The notes under the pieces were generated by a model. It searched no databases, had not been told where the DNA came from, and saw only the letters and a list, made by a program, of their open reading frames with translations. This document shows positions 26,461 through 35,392 of a stretch of DNA of 64,000 nucleotides, piece by piece (position 1 is the stretch's first letter; every line of letters starts with the position of its first letter). The position numbers and the translations under genes are program-made. Source of the DNA: Microvirga sp. VF16 (GTDB taxonomy: Bacteria > Pseudomonadota > Alphaproteobacteria > Rhizobiales > Beijerinckiaceae); NCBI RefSeq assembly GCF_016864375.1, contig NZ_CP069356.1, forward strand, positions 372,001 to 436,000, given 5' to 3'.

Positions 26461-27227
26461 CCAAGTCTGTCCTTCTTACCGTGAATGTGCATGGATTAGG
26501 TCCCGAAGCCGTCAATGCTCCCGAGGAGCACCTCTTTGGGCGGCTCGCGCACGGGCGATATACGTATCGGATCGGGTTGTCTCGTGTCCTCGATGCGATG
26601 CGGACGTGGGATGTTCGCGCCACGTTTTTCTGGCCTGTTTTTGAAGCTGAACGGTGTGGATCGCTCTTCGAGCGTTGCATCGCGGATGGCCATGAAATCG
26701 GCTCCCATGGCCAGAGCTTTGAGAGCCTGTCGAGCCTCGGAGACCGCGAAGCTGAGGTCCTTGAGCGGGCGTGCGATCGCTTGGAGCAACTCTGTGGCAC
26801 GAGACCGGCGGGATTTCGATCTCCCGACGGAACGGTATCGTATGCCACCCTAAGCCACCTGAGACGTCTTGGATATCTTTACGACTCGAGTTTCGTCGAC
26901 GACGACTTCCCCTATCTGCTTGATGAAGATGGTGCGCCGGGGATGGTCGAACTCCCACTGTTCGAGGGACTGACGGACGCAACGCACTTCAGTCGCCTCC
27001 TGACCCAAGAGCGCGTTGAGGCATTCTTCAATGAGGAACTTGATGCCCTTCTCAGTGAAAGTGGCTATGCGTGCCTGACGCTTCATCCGCGCGCAGATAA
27101 GGGCATCGGACGAGCAGCACGGCTGCCACTGGTAGAGCGGTTGCTCCAACGCGCACGCGACAGCGGTGGGCAGATCGTCACGGGCCGAGAGTTTGCCGAG
27201 CATTACCTCAAGCGACGTGCGCTCTGA
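26457..27227 (+). CDS. NodB-fold protein with altered metal-site residues
   Basis: The 256-residue paralogue of the preceding protein keeps the fold (RATFFWPVFEAERCGSLFER, RPAGFRSPDGTVSYATLSHL, YACLTLHPRADKGIGRAARL) but not the active site. The motif 1 Asp is replaced by His12 (LTVNVHGLG), and motif 2 reads HEIGSHGQSFES, so the second metal-binding His is Phe88; only His84 remains. It may be a non-catalytic partner of the active paralogue or have a changed reaction. It overlaps that gene by 4 bases and is followed by the third binding protein. Confidence 0.85.
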   Translation: MTKSVLLTVNVHGLGPEAVNAPEEHLFGRLAHGRYTYRIGLSRVLDAMRTWDVRATFFWPVFEAERCGSLFERCIADGHEIGSHGQSFESLSSLGDREAEVLERACDRLEQLCGTRPAGFRSPDGTVSYATLSHLRRLGYLYDSSFVDDDFPYLLDEDGAPGMVELPLFEGLTDATHFSRLLTQERVEAFFNEELDALLSESGYACLTLHPRADKGIGRAARLPLVERLLQRARDSGGQIVTGREFAEHYLKRRAL

Positions 27228-27282
27228 GAACGGCTTCTCGGGCCGCACAAAAGATAACAAATTATCGTCAGAGGGTCGATTG

Positions 27283-28830
27283 ATGAGAACGAAGGTTACC
27301 TTTGCACTCGCAAGCATGGTGTTTGCCTTATCGGCGGGTGCGGCAACTGCGCAGGAACGCGTGCTTCGGACGATACTCGCGTCCGATATACGCGGTACCA
27401 TGCCCGGAAAGAGCCCGGATGTCAGCACCGGAACGGTGCTTCAGAATATCTATGAAGGCCTCGTTGCGTGGAAATCCGACGGAACGGTCGCACCGATGCT
27501 TGCTGAGACAATTGATGTACAGGACAATGGAGCACTTTATACCTTTATGCTACGCGAGGGCGTGAAGTTCCACAACGGCGCGCCATTGACCGCCAAAGAA
27601 GTCGCTTGGACATGGCAGCAGTTTCTGGATCCGAAGTCCGGATGGGTATGCCGCGGCACCTTTGATGGAGACAACATCAAGATCGAATCTGTGGAAGCGA
27701 TAGGCGAACGAAAAGTCGCATTCAAACTTGCTAAACCGAGCGGAGCGCTGCTCAGCGCAATGGCTCGTTCAGACTGCGATTCCACCGGCATTGCGCATCC
27801 AGACTCGATGGCGGCAGATGGCAGCTGGACTCAAGCAATTGGTACAGGACCCTACAAGCTTTCGCAGTGGCGCAAAGGGCAGTTCGTCGAGCTCGTTCGC
27901 CATCAGGAATATGCCAGTCGGGCAGAGCCGACAGATGGCTATGCTGGGGCTAAAGACGCGAAGATAGATAGGGTGCGCCTAGAAATCGTGCCGGATCCTT
28001 CTTCCACGAAACTCGCGGTCCTGTCGGGCAATATCGACCTATGGGCCGATGTCGATCCCAGCGTCTATGCTGAGGTCAAGGCGAGTGTCGCCGTTGGCAC
28101 AAGTGTTGCTCAAACCGCGGCTGTCTACACCCTGCCGATGCAGAACAAGGACCCGGTTCTCAAGGATCCTCGGGTGCGCAGAGCTATTGCCATGGCGATT
28201 GACAGCCAAGCATTATCTCAAGCATTGACAGCCGGGACCTCCGAGGTCAATCGATCGCTCGTTCCGGTGACAAGCAGACATTACGGACCAGCACAGAAAA
28301 CCGGAGTAGGTTACGATCCAGAGGGTGCCAGGAGATTGCTCACCGAAGCCGGCTACAAAGGCGAAAAGATTGTCATCCTGACGAATAAGCAGTTTCCGAT
28401 CATGGGGGACACTGCCATCTTTGTCGAGGCGATGTTGAAGGCGGTTGGCATCAATGCCGAAGTCGAAGTGGTTGAGTTTGCAACGCAGTTCCAACGGTAT
28501 TACTCCGGCCGCTATCAAATGACGGTCTGGAACGTTGCCCCATATTTGGATCCGATGTTCCTGTTCGACCGCTTCATCGGAGATAAGATAAAACAGGCGG
28601 ACAAGGTCTGGGATAGTCCGGCCGCTCGTGAAAAGCTGACGAAGCTCTACGCCGCCGCAACTCCAGAGGAGAAGCAGAGAGCCCTTGATGCTTTGCAGCA
28701 GCAGTTCGTTGCCAATATGCCTCTTGTTGTCTGGGCCAACGACACGACGATTGCAGCCTTTACCTCGCGTCTGAAAGGCTATGAAGCGTGGGCGGGAACG
28801 AAACCGCGATTCTGGAATGTGGGCTTTTGA
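27283..28830 (+). CDS. Third oligopeptide-type ABC substrate-binding protein
   Basis: The 515-residue family 5 binding protein begins with a Sec signal (MRTKVTFALASMVFALSAGA, AATAQE). It shares ASDIRGTMPGKSPDVSTGTV and VKFHNGAPLTAKEVAWTWQQ with the other two but is clearly more diverged. GC content and codon use look lower than in the neighbouring genes. The start at 27283 was chosen at the signal peptide; a longer frame has no signal. A small palindrome GATAA-CAAA-TTATC lies at 27253-27266, just upstream. It ends the block. Confidence 0.93.
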   Translation: MRTKVTFALASMVFALSAGAATAQERVLRTILASDIRGTMPGKSPDVSTGTVLQNIYEGLVAWKSDGTVAPMLAETIDVQDNGALYTFMLREGVKFHNGAPLTAKEVAWTWQQFLDPKSGWVCRGTFDGDNIKIESVEAIGERKVAFKLAKPSGALLSAMARSDCDSTGIAHPDSMAADGSWTQAIGTGPYKLSQWRKGQFVELVRHQEYASRAEPTDGYAGAKDAKIDRVRLEIVPDPSSTKLAVLSGNIDLWADVDPSVYAEVKASVAVGTSVAQTAAVYTLPMQNKDPVLKDPRVRRAIAMAIDSQALSQALTAGTSEVNRSLVPVTSRHYGPAQKTGVGYDPEGARRLLTEAGYKGEKIVILTNKQFPIMGDTAIFVEAMLKAVGINAEVEVVEFATQFQRYYSGRYQMTVWNVAPYLDPMFLFDRFIGDKIKQADKVWDSPAAREKLTKLYAAATPEEKQRALDALQQQFVANMPLVVWANDTTIAAFTSRLKGYEAWAGTKPRFWNVGF

Positions 28831-29478
28831 GGGTGTAGATCACCGATGGAAATGTCTCAGCCCTCCCGGATAGAGATGTCACGCTCGGTCTGAGCTGACG
28901 CCCCCTACGGCGAGGTCAAACGATGACGGTGATCGGGATGAGCACACGGGAGCTGGGACCCCCGCGACGGTGATCCGCTATGCGCGCACGAGGACTGCTG
29001 CCGGGACAGCCTGGGTGCTTCTGGTCAGAGGAGATGTCTATCGATCTCTGATGTCCGCTGCCGCTTGAGCCAGGCGCCGGAGAGGCTTCAGTTTGGGAAG
29101 GGGTGTGAAAGTCTGGATTTGACCTGTCGGACAGTGTCGGATCAATTCATGTTCTGTACGGGGGGAGCCGGGTTCAGAACCCGCCATCCTGGCATGGTCG
29201 CCCTCAGCTTGGGCCAGGCGGGTGGTCAAGCCCCAGAGCCGCTGAGCGGTGCGCCGCAGGCGCACGGCTTGAGGACCCGCCGCAGCCCCAAGCCATCCTT
29301 CAGGCTGCCAGAGTGCAACTCGCTCCGACACTGTCCGTCAAATCAAGTTCAGGTTTCTACAGTACGCAACAAGAGCCACCGCGTCGGCCACAATCCTAAG
29401 ACGGGCGTGACAGTCCCCGGTTACGTCTCCACCAGTTTTCATCCTTTCTTCGATCGCATCTCCGGTTAGGCTTGAGAC
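28831..29478. other. Gap without a supported gene; contains an inverted-repeat-bounded segment
   Basis: No convincing coding frame is present. The only structure seen is the inverted repeat at 29129-29336. The right part should hold the promoter of the Crp/Fnr gene. Confidence 0.5.
29129..29336. repeat. 13-bp inverted repeats enclosing about 180 bp
   Basis: GGACAGTGTCGGA at 29129-29141 is the exact reverse complement of 29324-29336. Outside it, both arms carry ATTTGAC (the left arm with 5 extra bases). The arrangement resembles a small non-autonomous element, but no target duplication was seen. Confidence 0.5.
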
Positions 29479-30264
29479 ATGAAACCTCACATCTACGCCG
29501 CCGCTCAAGCTTCAAGCATCAATCACCGGGCTAACCGCCTCCTGGCGGCACTCGAGCCCGATGACTTCGCAGCACTGGAGCCGCACCTGCACGGGGTCAG
29601 CCTGCGGCAGGATCAGGTGCTGTACGAGGCCGGCGATCCTCTGCGCCATGCCTACTTCCCCCATGACACCGTGGTCTCGCTGGTGGCCGTGCTGAAGGAC
29701 GGCCGCTCGGCCGAGATGGCGGTCTATGGCCGAGAGGGAGCCCTGGGCCTGGTGAGTGCCATGACGGCCGTCCAATCCTTCGGACGCTACATCGTGCAGG
29801 CCACAGGCACCGCGTCGCAGATTGAGCTGGAGCGCCTGCACGAGGTGATGAGGATCCGTCCGAAGGTGCGCCAGCTGGTGCTGAACTTTGCCGAAGCCAT
29901 GATGGCTCGGGTGTTGCAGAACGTGGCTTGCAACGCGGTTCATAGTGTCGAGGAGCGGTGCTGCCGCTGGATCCTGAGCATGCATGACCGGCTGGATCGG
30001 GACGCCGTGCCGCTCACGCATGAGTTCCTGGCGGACATGCTGGGCGTGCAGCGCTCCACGGTGAGCAGCATCACGCGATCGCTTCAGAAGGCGGGACTGA
30101 TCCGGCAGAGCAGAGGCGTGATCACCGTGACGGACCGCGCCGGCCTGGAGAGGGCCTCCTGCGAGTGCTACGGCACGGTGCGCCGCAGCTTCGAGCGGCT
30201 GCTCCCTCACACCTACCGGAACACCTCGGCCACGGTTCCACCTCGGCCGCGGCAATGTTCTTGA
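29479..30264 (+). CDS. Crp/Fnr-family transcriptional regulator
   Basis: The 261-residue protein has a cNMP-binding-like N-terminal domain (LRQDQVLYEAGDPLRHAYFP, VYGREGALGLVSAMTAVQSF) and a Crp-type helix-turn-helix (LTHEFLADMLGVQRSTVSSI, TRSLQKAGLIRQSRGVITVT). This branch, with PHDTVVSLVAVLKDG in the first domain, is very common in Methylobacteriaceae. No FNR cysteine pattern is present. The target is unknown. A dodecin-like fragment follows on the same strand. Confidence 0.92.
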   Translation: MKPHIYAAAQASSINHRANRLLAALEPDDFAALEPHLHGVSLRQDQVLYEAGDPLRHAYFPHDTVVSLVAVLKDGRSAEMAVYGREGALGLVSAMTAVQSFGRYIVQATGTASQIELERLHEVMRIRPKVRQLVLNFAEAMMARVLQNVACNAVHSVEERCCRWILSMHDRLDRDAVPLTHEFLADMLGVQRSTVSSITRSLQKAGLIRQSRGVITVTDRAGLERASCECYGTVRRSFERLLPHTYRNTSATVPPRPRQCS

Positions 30265-30358
30265 TTGGTGTGTCACGCCGCGCGTTAAGAGCCGGGCCGT
30301 CTCGCAAGCAACGTCGTCTGCCCTACCTGTGATCCTGAATAGGAGAGGGGAGCCTGTG

Positions 30359-30535
30359 ATGTCGGATCACGTCTACAAAGTCGTTGAACTGGTGGGCTCG
30401 TTGACCAGCAGCATTGAGGATGCCATCGAGACCGCCATCAAGCGTGCCGACCAGACCTTGCGCAACCTGCGCTGGTTTGAAGTGATGCAAACCCACGGGC
30501 AGGTGGAGAACTGGCGGCGGTTACGTTCCGGCTGA
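30359..30535 (+). CDS. Dodecin-like protein, C-terminus altered by a frameshift
   Basis: The start MSDHVYKVVELVGSLTSSIE and the middle AIKRADQTLRNLRWFEVMQT are typical of dodecin, a small flavin-binding protein that forms a hollow 12-mer. GAGGGGAG supports the ATG. After QVEN the frame reads WRRLRSG and stops. One frame over, the DNA encodes VTFRLTSGRP, which matches the usual final beta strand (QVTxK/RLxF). A one-base loss has probably replaced the last strand, so assembly and flavin binding are doubtful. Confidence 0.75.
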   Translation: MSDHVYKVVELVGSLTSSIEDAIETAIKRADQTLRNLRWFEVMQTHGQVENWRRLRSG

Positions 30536-30718
30536 CTTCAGGACGTCCTATGCGATCGCCCATCATTGTCCTGGTTCCCTCAAGGTTTGGGAAGCTGGTT
30601 CAGGCAGAGGTTACTCGGGTGCAGCCGTCCTCGATATGAAACCATCTGGCGAAGCAGAATTGCGAGCACCCTGCTATGCTATGAAGTCTGGCGCTCGAAC
30701 AAACACTCGTGAGGTCTG
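30536..30718. other. Short intergenic stretch
   Basis: No gene or clear signal was seen apart from the leftover dodecin strand at the beginning. Confidence 0.4.
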
Positions 30719-31474
30719 ATGGTGAAGTTGCTCTCGATCGTTCTCATGCTCCTCGTGGCGAGTGCGACAGCTAGAGCCGAGGAGTTTTCCCCCTTCAGGC
30801 GGAGTCTGAGTGATCGACCACACGGCGTCACAACGGTCCCGGGATCCAGGAGAGGGTCGGTGCAGAGGTTTGAGGTGCGCCCCGGAGATTGCACATCGCG
30901 TGACTGCTTTAGGGATCGAGAACGCTCAGAGTTGGGGGAGGTCGACGCGTCGAGCCGTGTGGGAGACGAGTACTGGTATCAGTTTTCCTTCTACCTTCCA
31001 AAGAACTTCCCGAATATCTACCCGGCCAAGACAGCCCTGGGTCAGTTCCACCAGAAAGGCGTCACAAGCCCGCCTGTGCTGTTTCAGTACGGTATTCCGC
31101 AGGGCTCGAATACCTCAAGCTACTACCTCGATCTCAACCAGACTAAGCTTGGACACTTCCCACTGATCAGTGAGCGGAGCCTTCGAGGGCGCTGGCAGGA
31201 CATCCGTGTTCATGCACGCTGGTCGATGGCCGCAGACGGGTTCATCCGGGTGTATGTCAACGGGCGCCTCACCGCTGATGTGGTGGGCCCAAATACGACG
31301 CACGCGAACCCGATCTACTTCAAGTATGGCGTGTATCGTTCCTTCCTGTCGCGATACAAAAGTGCCTATGGGTCATCAGAAGTGCCTGCTCAATCTGCCT
31401 TGTTCCGCTCGGTCCGCAAAAGTAAGACGATGAGGGGCCTTCTAGGTACGGCATCAGAGCCTATGCAGCCCTGA
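30719..31474 (+). CDS. Secreted heparinase-I-like polysaccharide lyase
   Basis: The 251-residue protein has a signal peptide (MVKLLSIVLMLLVASATARA, then EE) and a jelly-roll lyase pattern. Recognisable parts are RERSELGEVDASSRVGDEYW, YQFSFYLPKNFPN, LGQFHQKG, RGRWQDIRVHARWS and IRVYVNGRLTADV. Members cleave uronate-containing polysaccharides by beta-elimination, outside the cytoplasm. The polymer-synthesis pair (glycosyltransferase and HlyD-like protein) lies downstream in the opposite direction, an arrangement like alginate loci where a lyase trims the product. The family number is not certain. Confidence 0.78.
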   Translation: MVKLLSIVLMLLVASATARAEEFSPFRRSLSDRPHGVTTVPGSRRGSVQRFEVRPGDCTSRDCFRDRERSELGEVDASSRVGDEYWYQFSFYLPKNFPNIYPAKTALGQFHQKGVTSPPVLFQYGIPQGSNTSSYYLDLNQTKLGHFPLISERSLRGRWQDIRVHARWSMAADGFIRVYVNGRLTADVVGPNTTHANPIYFKYGVYRSFLSRYKSAYGSSEVPAQSALFRSVRKSKTMRGLLGTASEPMQP

Positions 31475-31482
31475 CCTGCTCA

Positions 31483-31707
31483 TCATGCGACCTGAAACGC
31501 TCGGCGGGCTCTCTCGCGGATCTCGTCCAGTTCGTCTTGCAGGGAATTGAGCTGTCCTTCCACTTCCTCGAAGGACGTGCACTCCGGGGTGATGAAGAGG
31601 CGCCCATCCTCGCCCCGGACGTAGCGCAGAAGGGCAACCCTGAGGGATGCCGGATTGTCGGGAGTGCCGGGCTGAACATCCAATTCAAAGGCGCCGACGA
31701 CGTGCAT
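31483..31707 (-). CDS. Hypothetical protein, 74 residues
   Basis: The product MHVVGAFELDVQPGTPDNPA continues through VALLRYVRGEDGRLFITPEC to an acidic coiled helix (FEEVEGQLNSLQDELDEIRE). It is a small cytoplasmic protein of a kind often seen in this bacterial family, with no known function. It is convergent with the lyase gene and ends 8 bases from it. Confidence 0.62.
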   Translation of the reverse strand: MHVVGAFELDVQPGTPDNPASLRVALLRYVRGEDGRLFITPECTSFEEVEGQLNSLQDELDEIRERARRAFQVA

Positions 31708-32155
31708 GAATGGGTGTCCTATCCGTTGGAGACAGGATTATAGGGTGCAACCGCATCTGCGCGGGAGCCAACGAGGTGATTTCCGGGCTTGGGAACTGCC
31801 GACCGCGTGAGCGCTTCCCTCAAGGTAGCCTTGGATGGAGGGAGAGATAGCCGGCACATCAAATCCACAGGGAGCATGAGGATTCGTGGGCACGCAGTGG
31901 GAGGGCTGCGTCCGGGAGGCTGCGACCAAACCAAGTCGACCGCGGTGCAATGACAGCTAAGGCTATGGAGGATGTTGTTGCCCCACGTTTCCCTATGCTC
32001 TCCCTCATTCCATCCAGCTTCACCGCCTTAATGCCATTGCGTAATGGAAAACTGCGACGGGCATTGCCGCTCGAACAATTATGCTGTCGGCCAGGTCTCA
32101 TTGCGCCCAACAGCGGTTAACGTGATAAGCCCCTGTAAAGTGCGGAGAGTTGTAG
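31708..32155. other. Gap without a supported gene
   Basis: Open frames exist but have no ribosome site or domain. Nothing further was seen. Confidence 0.45.
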
Positions 32156-33600
32156 CTAATGCCACCTCATTCCGGTGCCGCGCATTTCATCGACGGCAGC
32201 AATTACCCAAGCACTGTTGATCAACAGGCTTTGATAAATGTCGAGTGCTGGAATGAGGGGGATCAGTGAGATTTCATCATCCTGCTCAAGGATGTAGATC
32301 ATGGCCGTCATGACATTCAGCAGGCCCACCGAGCCGATCCATGCAATGACAAAATCCATCGCAAAGCCGGATACCACCGAATAGCCGATGGCCAGCCAGA
32401 AGTAGAAATTCAAGATTGGAACGAGATAGATGTCCACTGGGACAAGATGGTCATCACGATGCCCAACAGCGGGGCCTTGGTCTTGTTGAACTTGCGTAGG
32501 CTCCTGAGGTACAGCATGTACACCTGCCACGTGCCTCGAATCCAGCGATAGCGCTGACTCATAAGTGTCCCGACATCTTCCGGGCATTTGGTATAGGCAT
32601 AGGCACGGGGTTCATAGACAATGCGCCCACCAAGCGCGAGCGCCGACAGCGATAGCTGGAAATCTTCCGCGAAGGTCTCACCGGAGAGCGGCCCAAAGAC
32701 CAGCCCTTCGCCGTGGTGCTTCATTCGTTCTGAAGGCTGGTTGCCGGGAAGTTTGGAAACCTCCTCCATCATCTCTCGCCGGTACAGGCCAATAGGCCCC
32801 GGTACGACGGTCACGGCCCCAAGGAGGCTGAGGGCCATGCGCATACCGCCGTTTCCGAGCAGGTACTCCGCTGCTTGCAGACGGGTCAGGAAGTTGACGC
32901 GATTGCGGATCGTCACCTGCCCGGACACTCCCACAACACCCTTTTCGTAGATGCGCGGCACCATGATCTTGAGCGCGTCTTCGGCTAGACCCGAATCTGC
33001 ATCCACGCACAGGAGCAGGTCGCCCTTTGACTTATAGTAAGCGAAGTTCAGCGTGCTCCATTTGCCACCATTGGGCTTGGTGTAGACGTGAAGGGTACAG
33101 TTCGCGTACGCCCCCGCCATGGCGAACGCCTTCACATACGTGTCGTCAGACGAGCCATCGTCTACAAAGATTACCTCATAGTTTGGATAATCGAGCGTCA
33201 CCAGCGACGTGATTGCATTGATGACCGTGTCCGACTCATTATAGGCCGGAACAAGGATCGACACGAACGGCGCATTGTTACCAAGCGGCTGTGGCGGCTT
33301 CCGGCGCACACGATCATGCCCATAGAAGGCGAGCGCCTGCACGGTCATCCAGCGGATCATGATCAAAGCGCCGATCACAATCAGGAAAATGCCCCATACT
33401 GCCGAGAGAGGGCCTTTGTTCAGAAGGCCGCTCTCGGATGAGAACACGGCCTCCTGAACGGTCCATGGCAGAGTAAAGGTCAGCGACAGTCCGTAGAGGA
33501 AGGTGGTGATCGCCAGGAAGTTGATGACCCACCGGTGATAAGTGCGAGGCTTTGTACGAAATTCCCCGACTGCGGCGGCACGTTGAACAATCTCGGTCAT
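32156..33600 (-). pseudogene. Processive family 2 glycosyltransferase (polysaccharide synthase), frameshifted
   Basis: The minus strand from 33600 encodes an Alg8/cellulose-synthase-like enzyme. Two membrane helices come first, then the GT2 core with FVSILVPAYNESDTVINAIT, the Asp pair VIFVDDGSSDD, the metal-binding LLLCVDADSGLA, the acceptor TFAEDF and the product-channel motif QRYRWIRGTW. Near 32440-32450 a one-base loss changes the frame: the chain would stop after TILSQWTSISFQS. The second frame continues as VPVDIYLVPILNFYFWLAIG through further membrane helices to 32156 (about 480 residues in all). The last helices are needed for export, so the protein is probably inactive unless the shift is a sequencing error. 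It is 16 bases after the HlyD-like gene. Confidence 0.85.
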
Positions 33601-33616
33601 GGATTTCTATTGATAC

Positions 33617-35392
33617 TTAGGCAACATGTGGGATGGTGATCTGACCGCGAGCCCTATCCAGCACCGTGAGGACATTCTCGTCATCGACACTCTGGATGGC
33701 GTCTTCGAGTTCACTGTCGAAGACCAGTTCATCACGCAGGGCACCGACCGCAGGCTCACCCAACTGGTTGACGAGCTTGACCAAGCCGCGCACGAGATCG
33801 GAATCGTGCTCTAAGTGGCCGTGCCGCAGCAGGCGATGAAAGTTCTGCGCCATCTCTCGCAAGCGCTGGTCTCGCGCCTCGTAATTAATTTGCTGCTGTG
33901 GCACGTCATCGTCGTTGACGGCACGACCGCGCATGGCGCTCGCCAGCGCCCCCAGGAAGCCAAGGGCACTGAGACCGAGGCTGGCGTTGAAGGCGAGGCT
34001 GTCGAACAGGTTCGGACGCCACAGCAGGCGGACCGGAACCGGATTACCGGCGCTGGCCAGCAAGGTGATAGCATCAAGCGGCAGCTTCGCATCGAAGTGA
34101 GCAATCACGCGCTCCTTCTCGAACGGAGCCTTCTCTGCGTCACGGAACTCACCGACAAAGAAGCGGTTGAGGATCGGCTGCTCAAGAGCAAACTGGACCT
34201 TGCCAGCGTGCTGGACCTTCTTCACGTCATCCTCAGGCAGCCAAACACGAGCGACGAAACCGCTGCCTTTCGACACGGCCAGCACAGGCGTGTTCTCAGG
34301 TGCGAAGCCGGGAGCCGGGTGTCGGTACACAACCTCACCCGAGAACGGGGCCTTGACCTGCGTGACGGCCAATGTGCTGACGCGTTCAGCCTGCAAGCCT
34401 TCGAGTTCATGTTGCGCTACCTCCTTCTCGCGTGCTATGGCATCCACCGCCCGCTTGCGGTCATCGGCAACCGCCTTCTCGACCAACGTCAATTGCCCGG
34501 AGAGCAGCGCGAGGGAACCTTCAACCTCTTTCAGGTCTCGGTCGATATTGGCCTGCTGCACATCGAGCGCCTTAATGGAATCATCATAGCGCTTATCAAC
34601 GGCAACCCTGTACCGATCCAACGAGGCGAGGCTTGCCTTGGCCTTGTTGAGCGCAAGCGCCTGCGTCAGGGCGTTCGAAGTTTTCTCCTCAGTTACATTC
34701 ACCGTCCCAATGCCATTCTTGCGCAGTTCGGTGGCACGGGTCGACGCAGTCTGCGCAATCTGCAACTGCGCCGCTGCGGTCGTAAGCTGCTCCCGCTGCT
34801 CTGCCGTTTGCAGGTCGATTTGACTGACTTCTTTGGTCCATTGGTTACGGACGTCGTTTTTCGATTTCTCCACCTCACGTCGGGACTTTTGAAGATCGAA
34901 CTGGAATGTTTTGGCCTGATCAATCTGGGTTCTGAGTTGTGCCTGCCGCTGGAGCAGTAACGCGTCCACAGGCAACGCCCGCAGGTCAAGTGCCTGGATT
35001 TTCGCCTGCGATTGCTTGATGTGGCTGTCGACCACCGCCAACTGACCTTCAATGGCAGGCGGGATGAATTCAACAAGCCGCTCGCCTTCCTTGATAGCGC
35101 CTTCCGGCGCGAGTTTGTCAGTAGTCACATTACGCTTAGCATGAACCACAAACAGGTCCTGACCACCCACGATGCCACTTCGGTGCGAGAATTCCATGTA
35201 GGCCCAGTTGCTGGCCGCGCCAAAAATGCCAAGCATAAGAAGGAGGAAACTGAGCCGCGCGAGCCTGTTCGGCTTGGCTTTATTACGCTTGAACCAGATG
35301 CTCAGGCTATAGGACGCACAAAACACGCCAAAGCCGATGAGGCCGCTAATGACTGCTATCCGCAGTACGTCGCTCGCTTCAATACCGCTCAT
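33617..35392 (-). CDS. HlyD/Alg44-like membrane fusion protein for polysaccharide export
   Basis: The 591-residue protein has two membrane helices near the N-terminus (VLRIAVISGLIGFGVFCASY and FLLLMLGIFGAASNWAYMEF). A lipoyl-like half (KLAPEGAIKEGERLVEFIPP), a long periplasmic coiled coil (about 130-340) and the second lipoyl half (VKAPFSGEVVYRHPAPGF) follow. Then comes a last membrane segment (LGLSALGFLGALASAM) and a cytoplasmic tail of about 100 residues (REMAQNFHRLLRHGHLEHDS). The start at 35392 follows GGAGG; the frame is open 35 codons further. It probably bridges the adjacent synthase to the outside. No PilZ domain is visible in the tail. Confidence 0.85.
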   Translation of the reverse strand: MSGIEASDVLRIAVISGLIGFGVFCASYSLSIWFKRNKAKPNRLARLSFLLLMLGIFGAASNWAYMEFSHRSGIVGGQDLFVVHAKRNVTTDKLAPEGAIKEGERLVEFIPPAIEGQLAVVDSHIKQSQAKIQALDLRALPVDALLLQRQAQLRTQIDQAKTFQFDLQKSRREVEKSKNDVRNQWTKEVSQIDLQTAEQREQLTTAAAQLQIAQTASTRATELRKNGIGTVNVTEEKTSNALTQALALNKAKASLASLDRYRVAVDKRYDDSIKALDVQQANIDRDLKEVEGSLALLSGQLTLVEKAVADDRKRAVDAIAREKEVAQHELEGLQAERVSTLAVTQVKAPFSGEVVYRHPAPGFAPENTPVLAVSKGSGFVARVWLPEDDVKKVQHAGKVQFALEQPILNRFFVGEFRDAEKAPFEKERVIAHFDAKLPLDAITLLASAGNPVPVRLLWRPNLFDSLAFNASLGLSALGFLGALASAMRGRAVNDDDVPQQQINYEARDQRLREMAQNFHRLLRHGHLEHDSDLVRGLVKLVNQLGEPAVGALRDELVFDSELEDAIQSVDDENVLTVLDRARGQITIPHVA

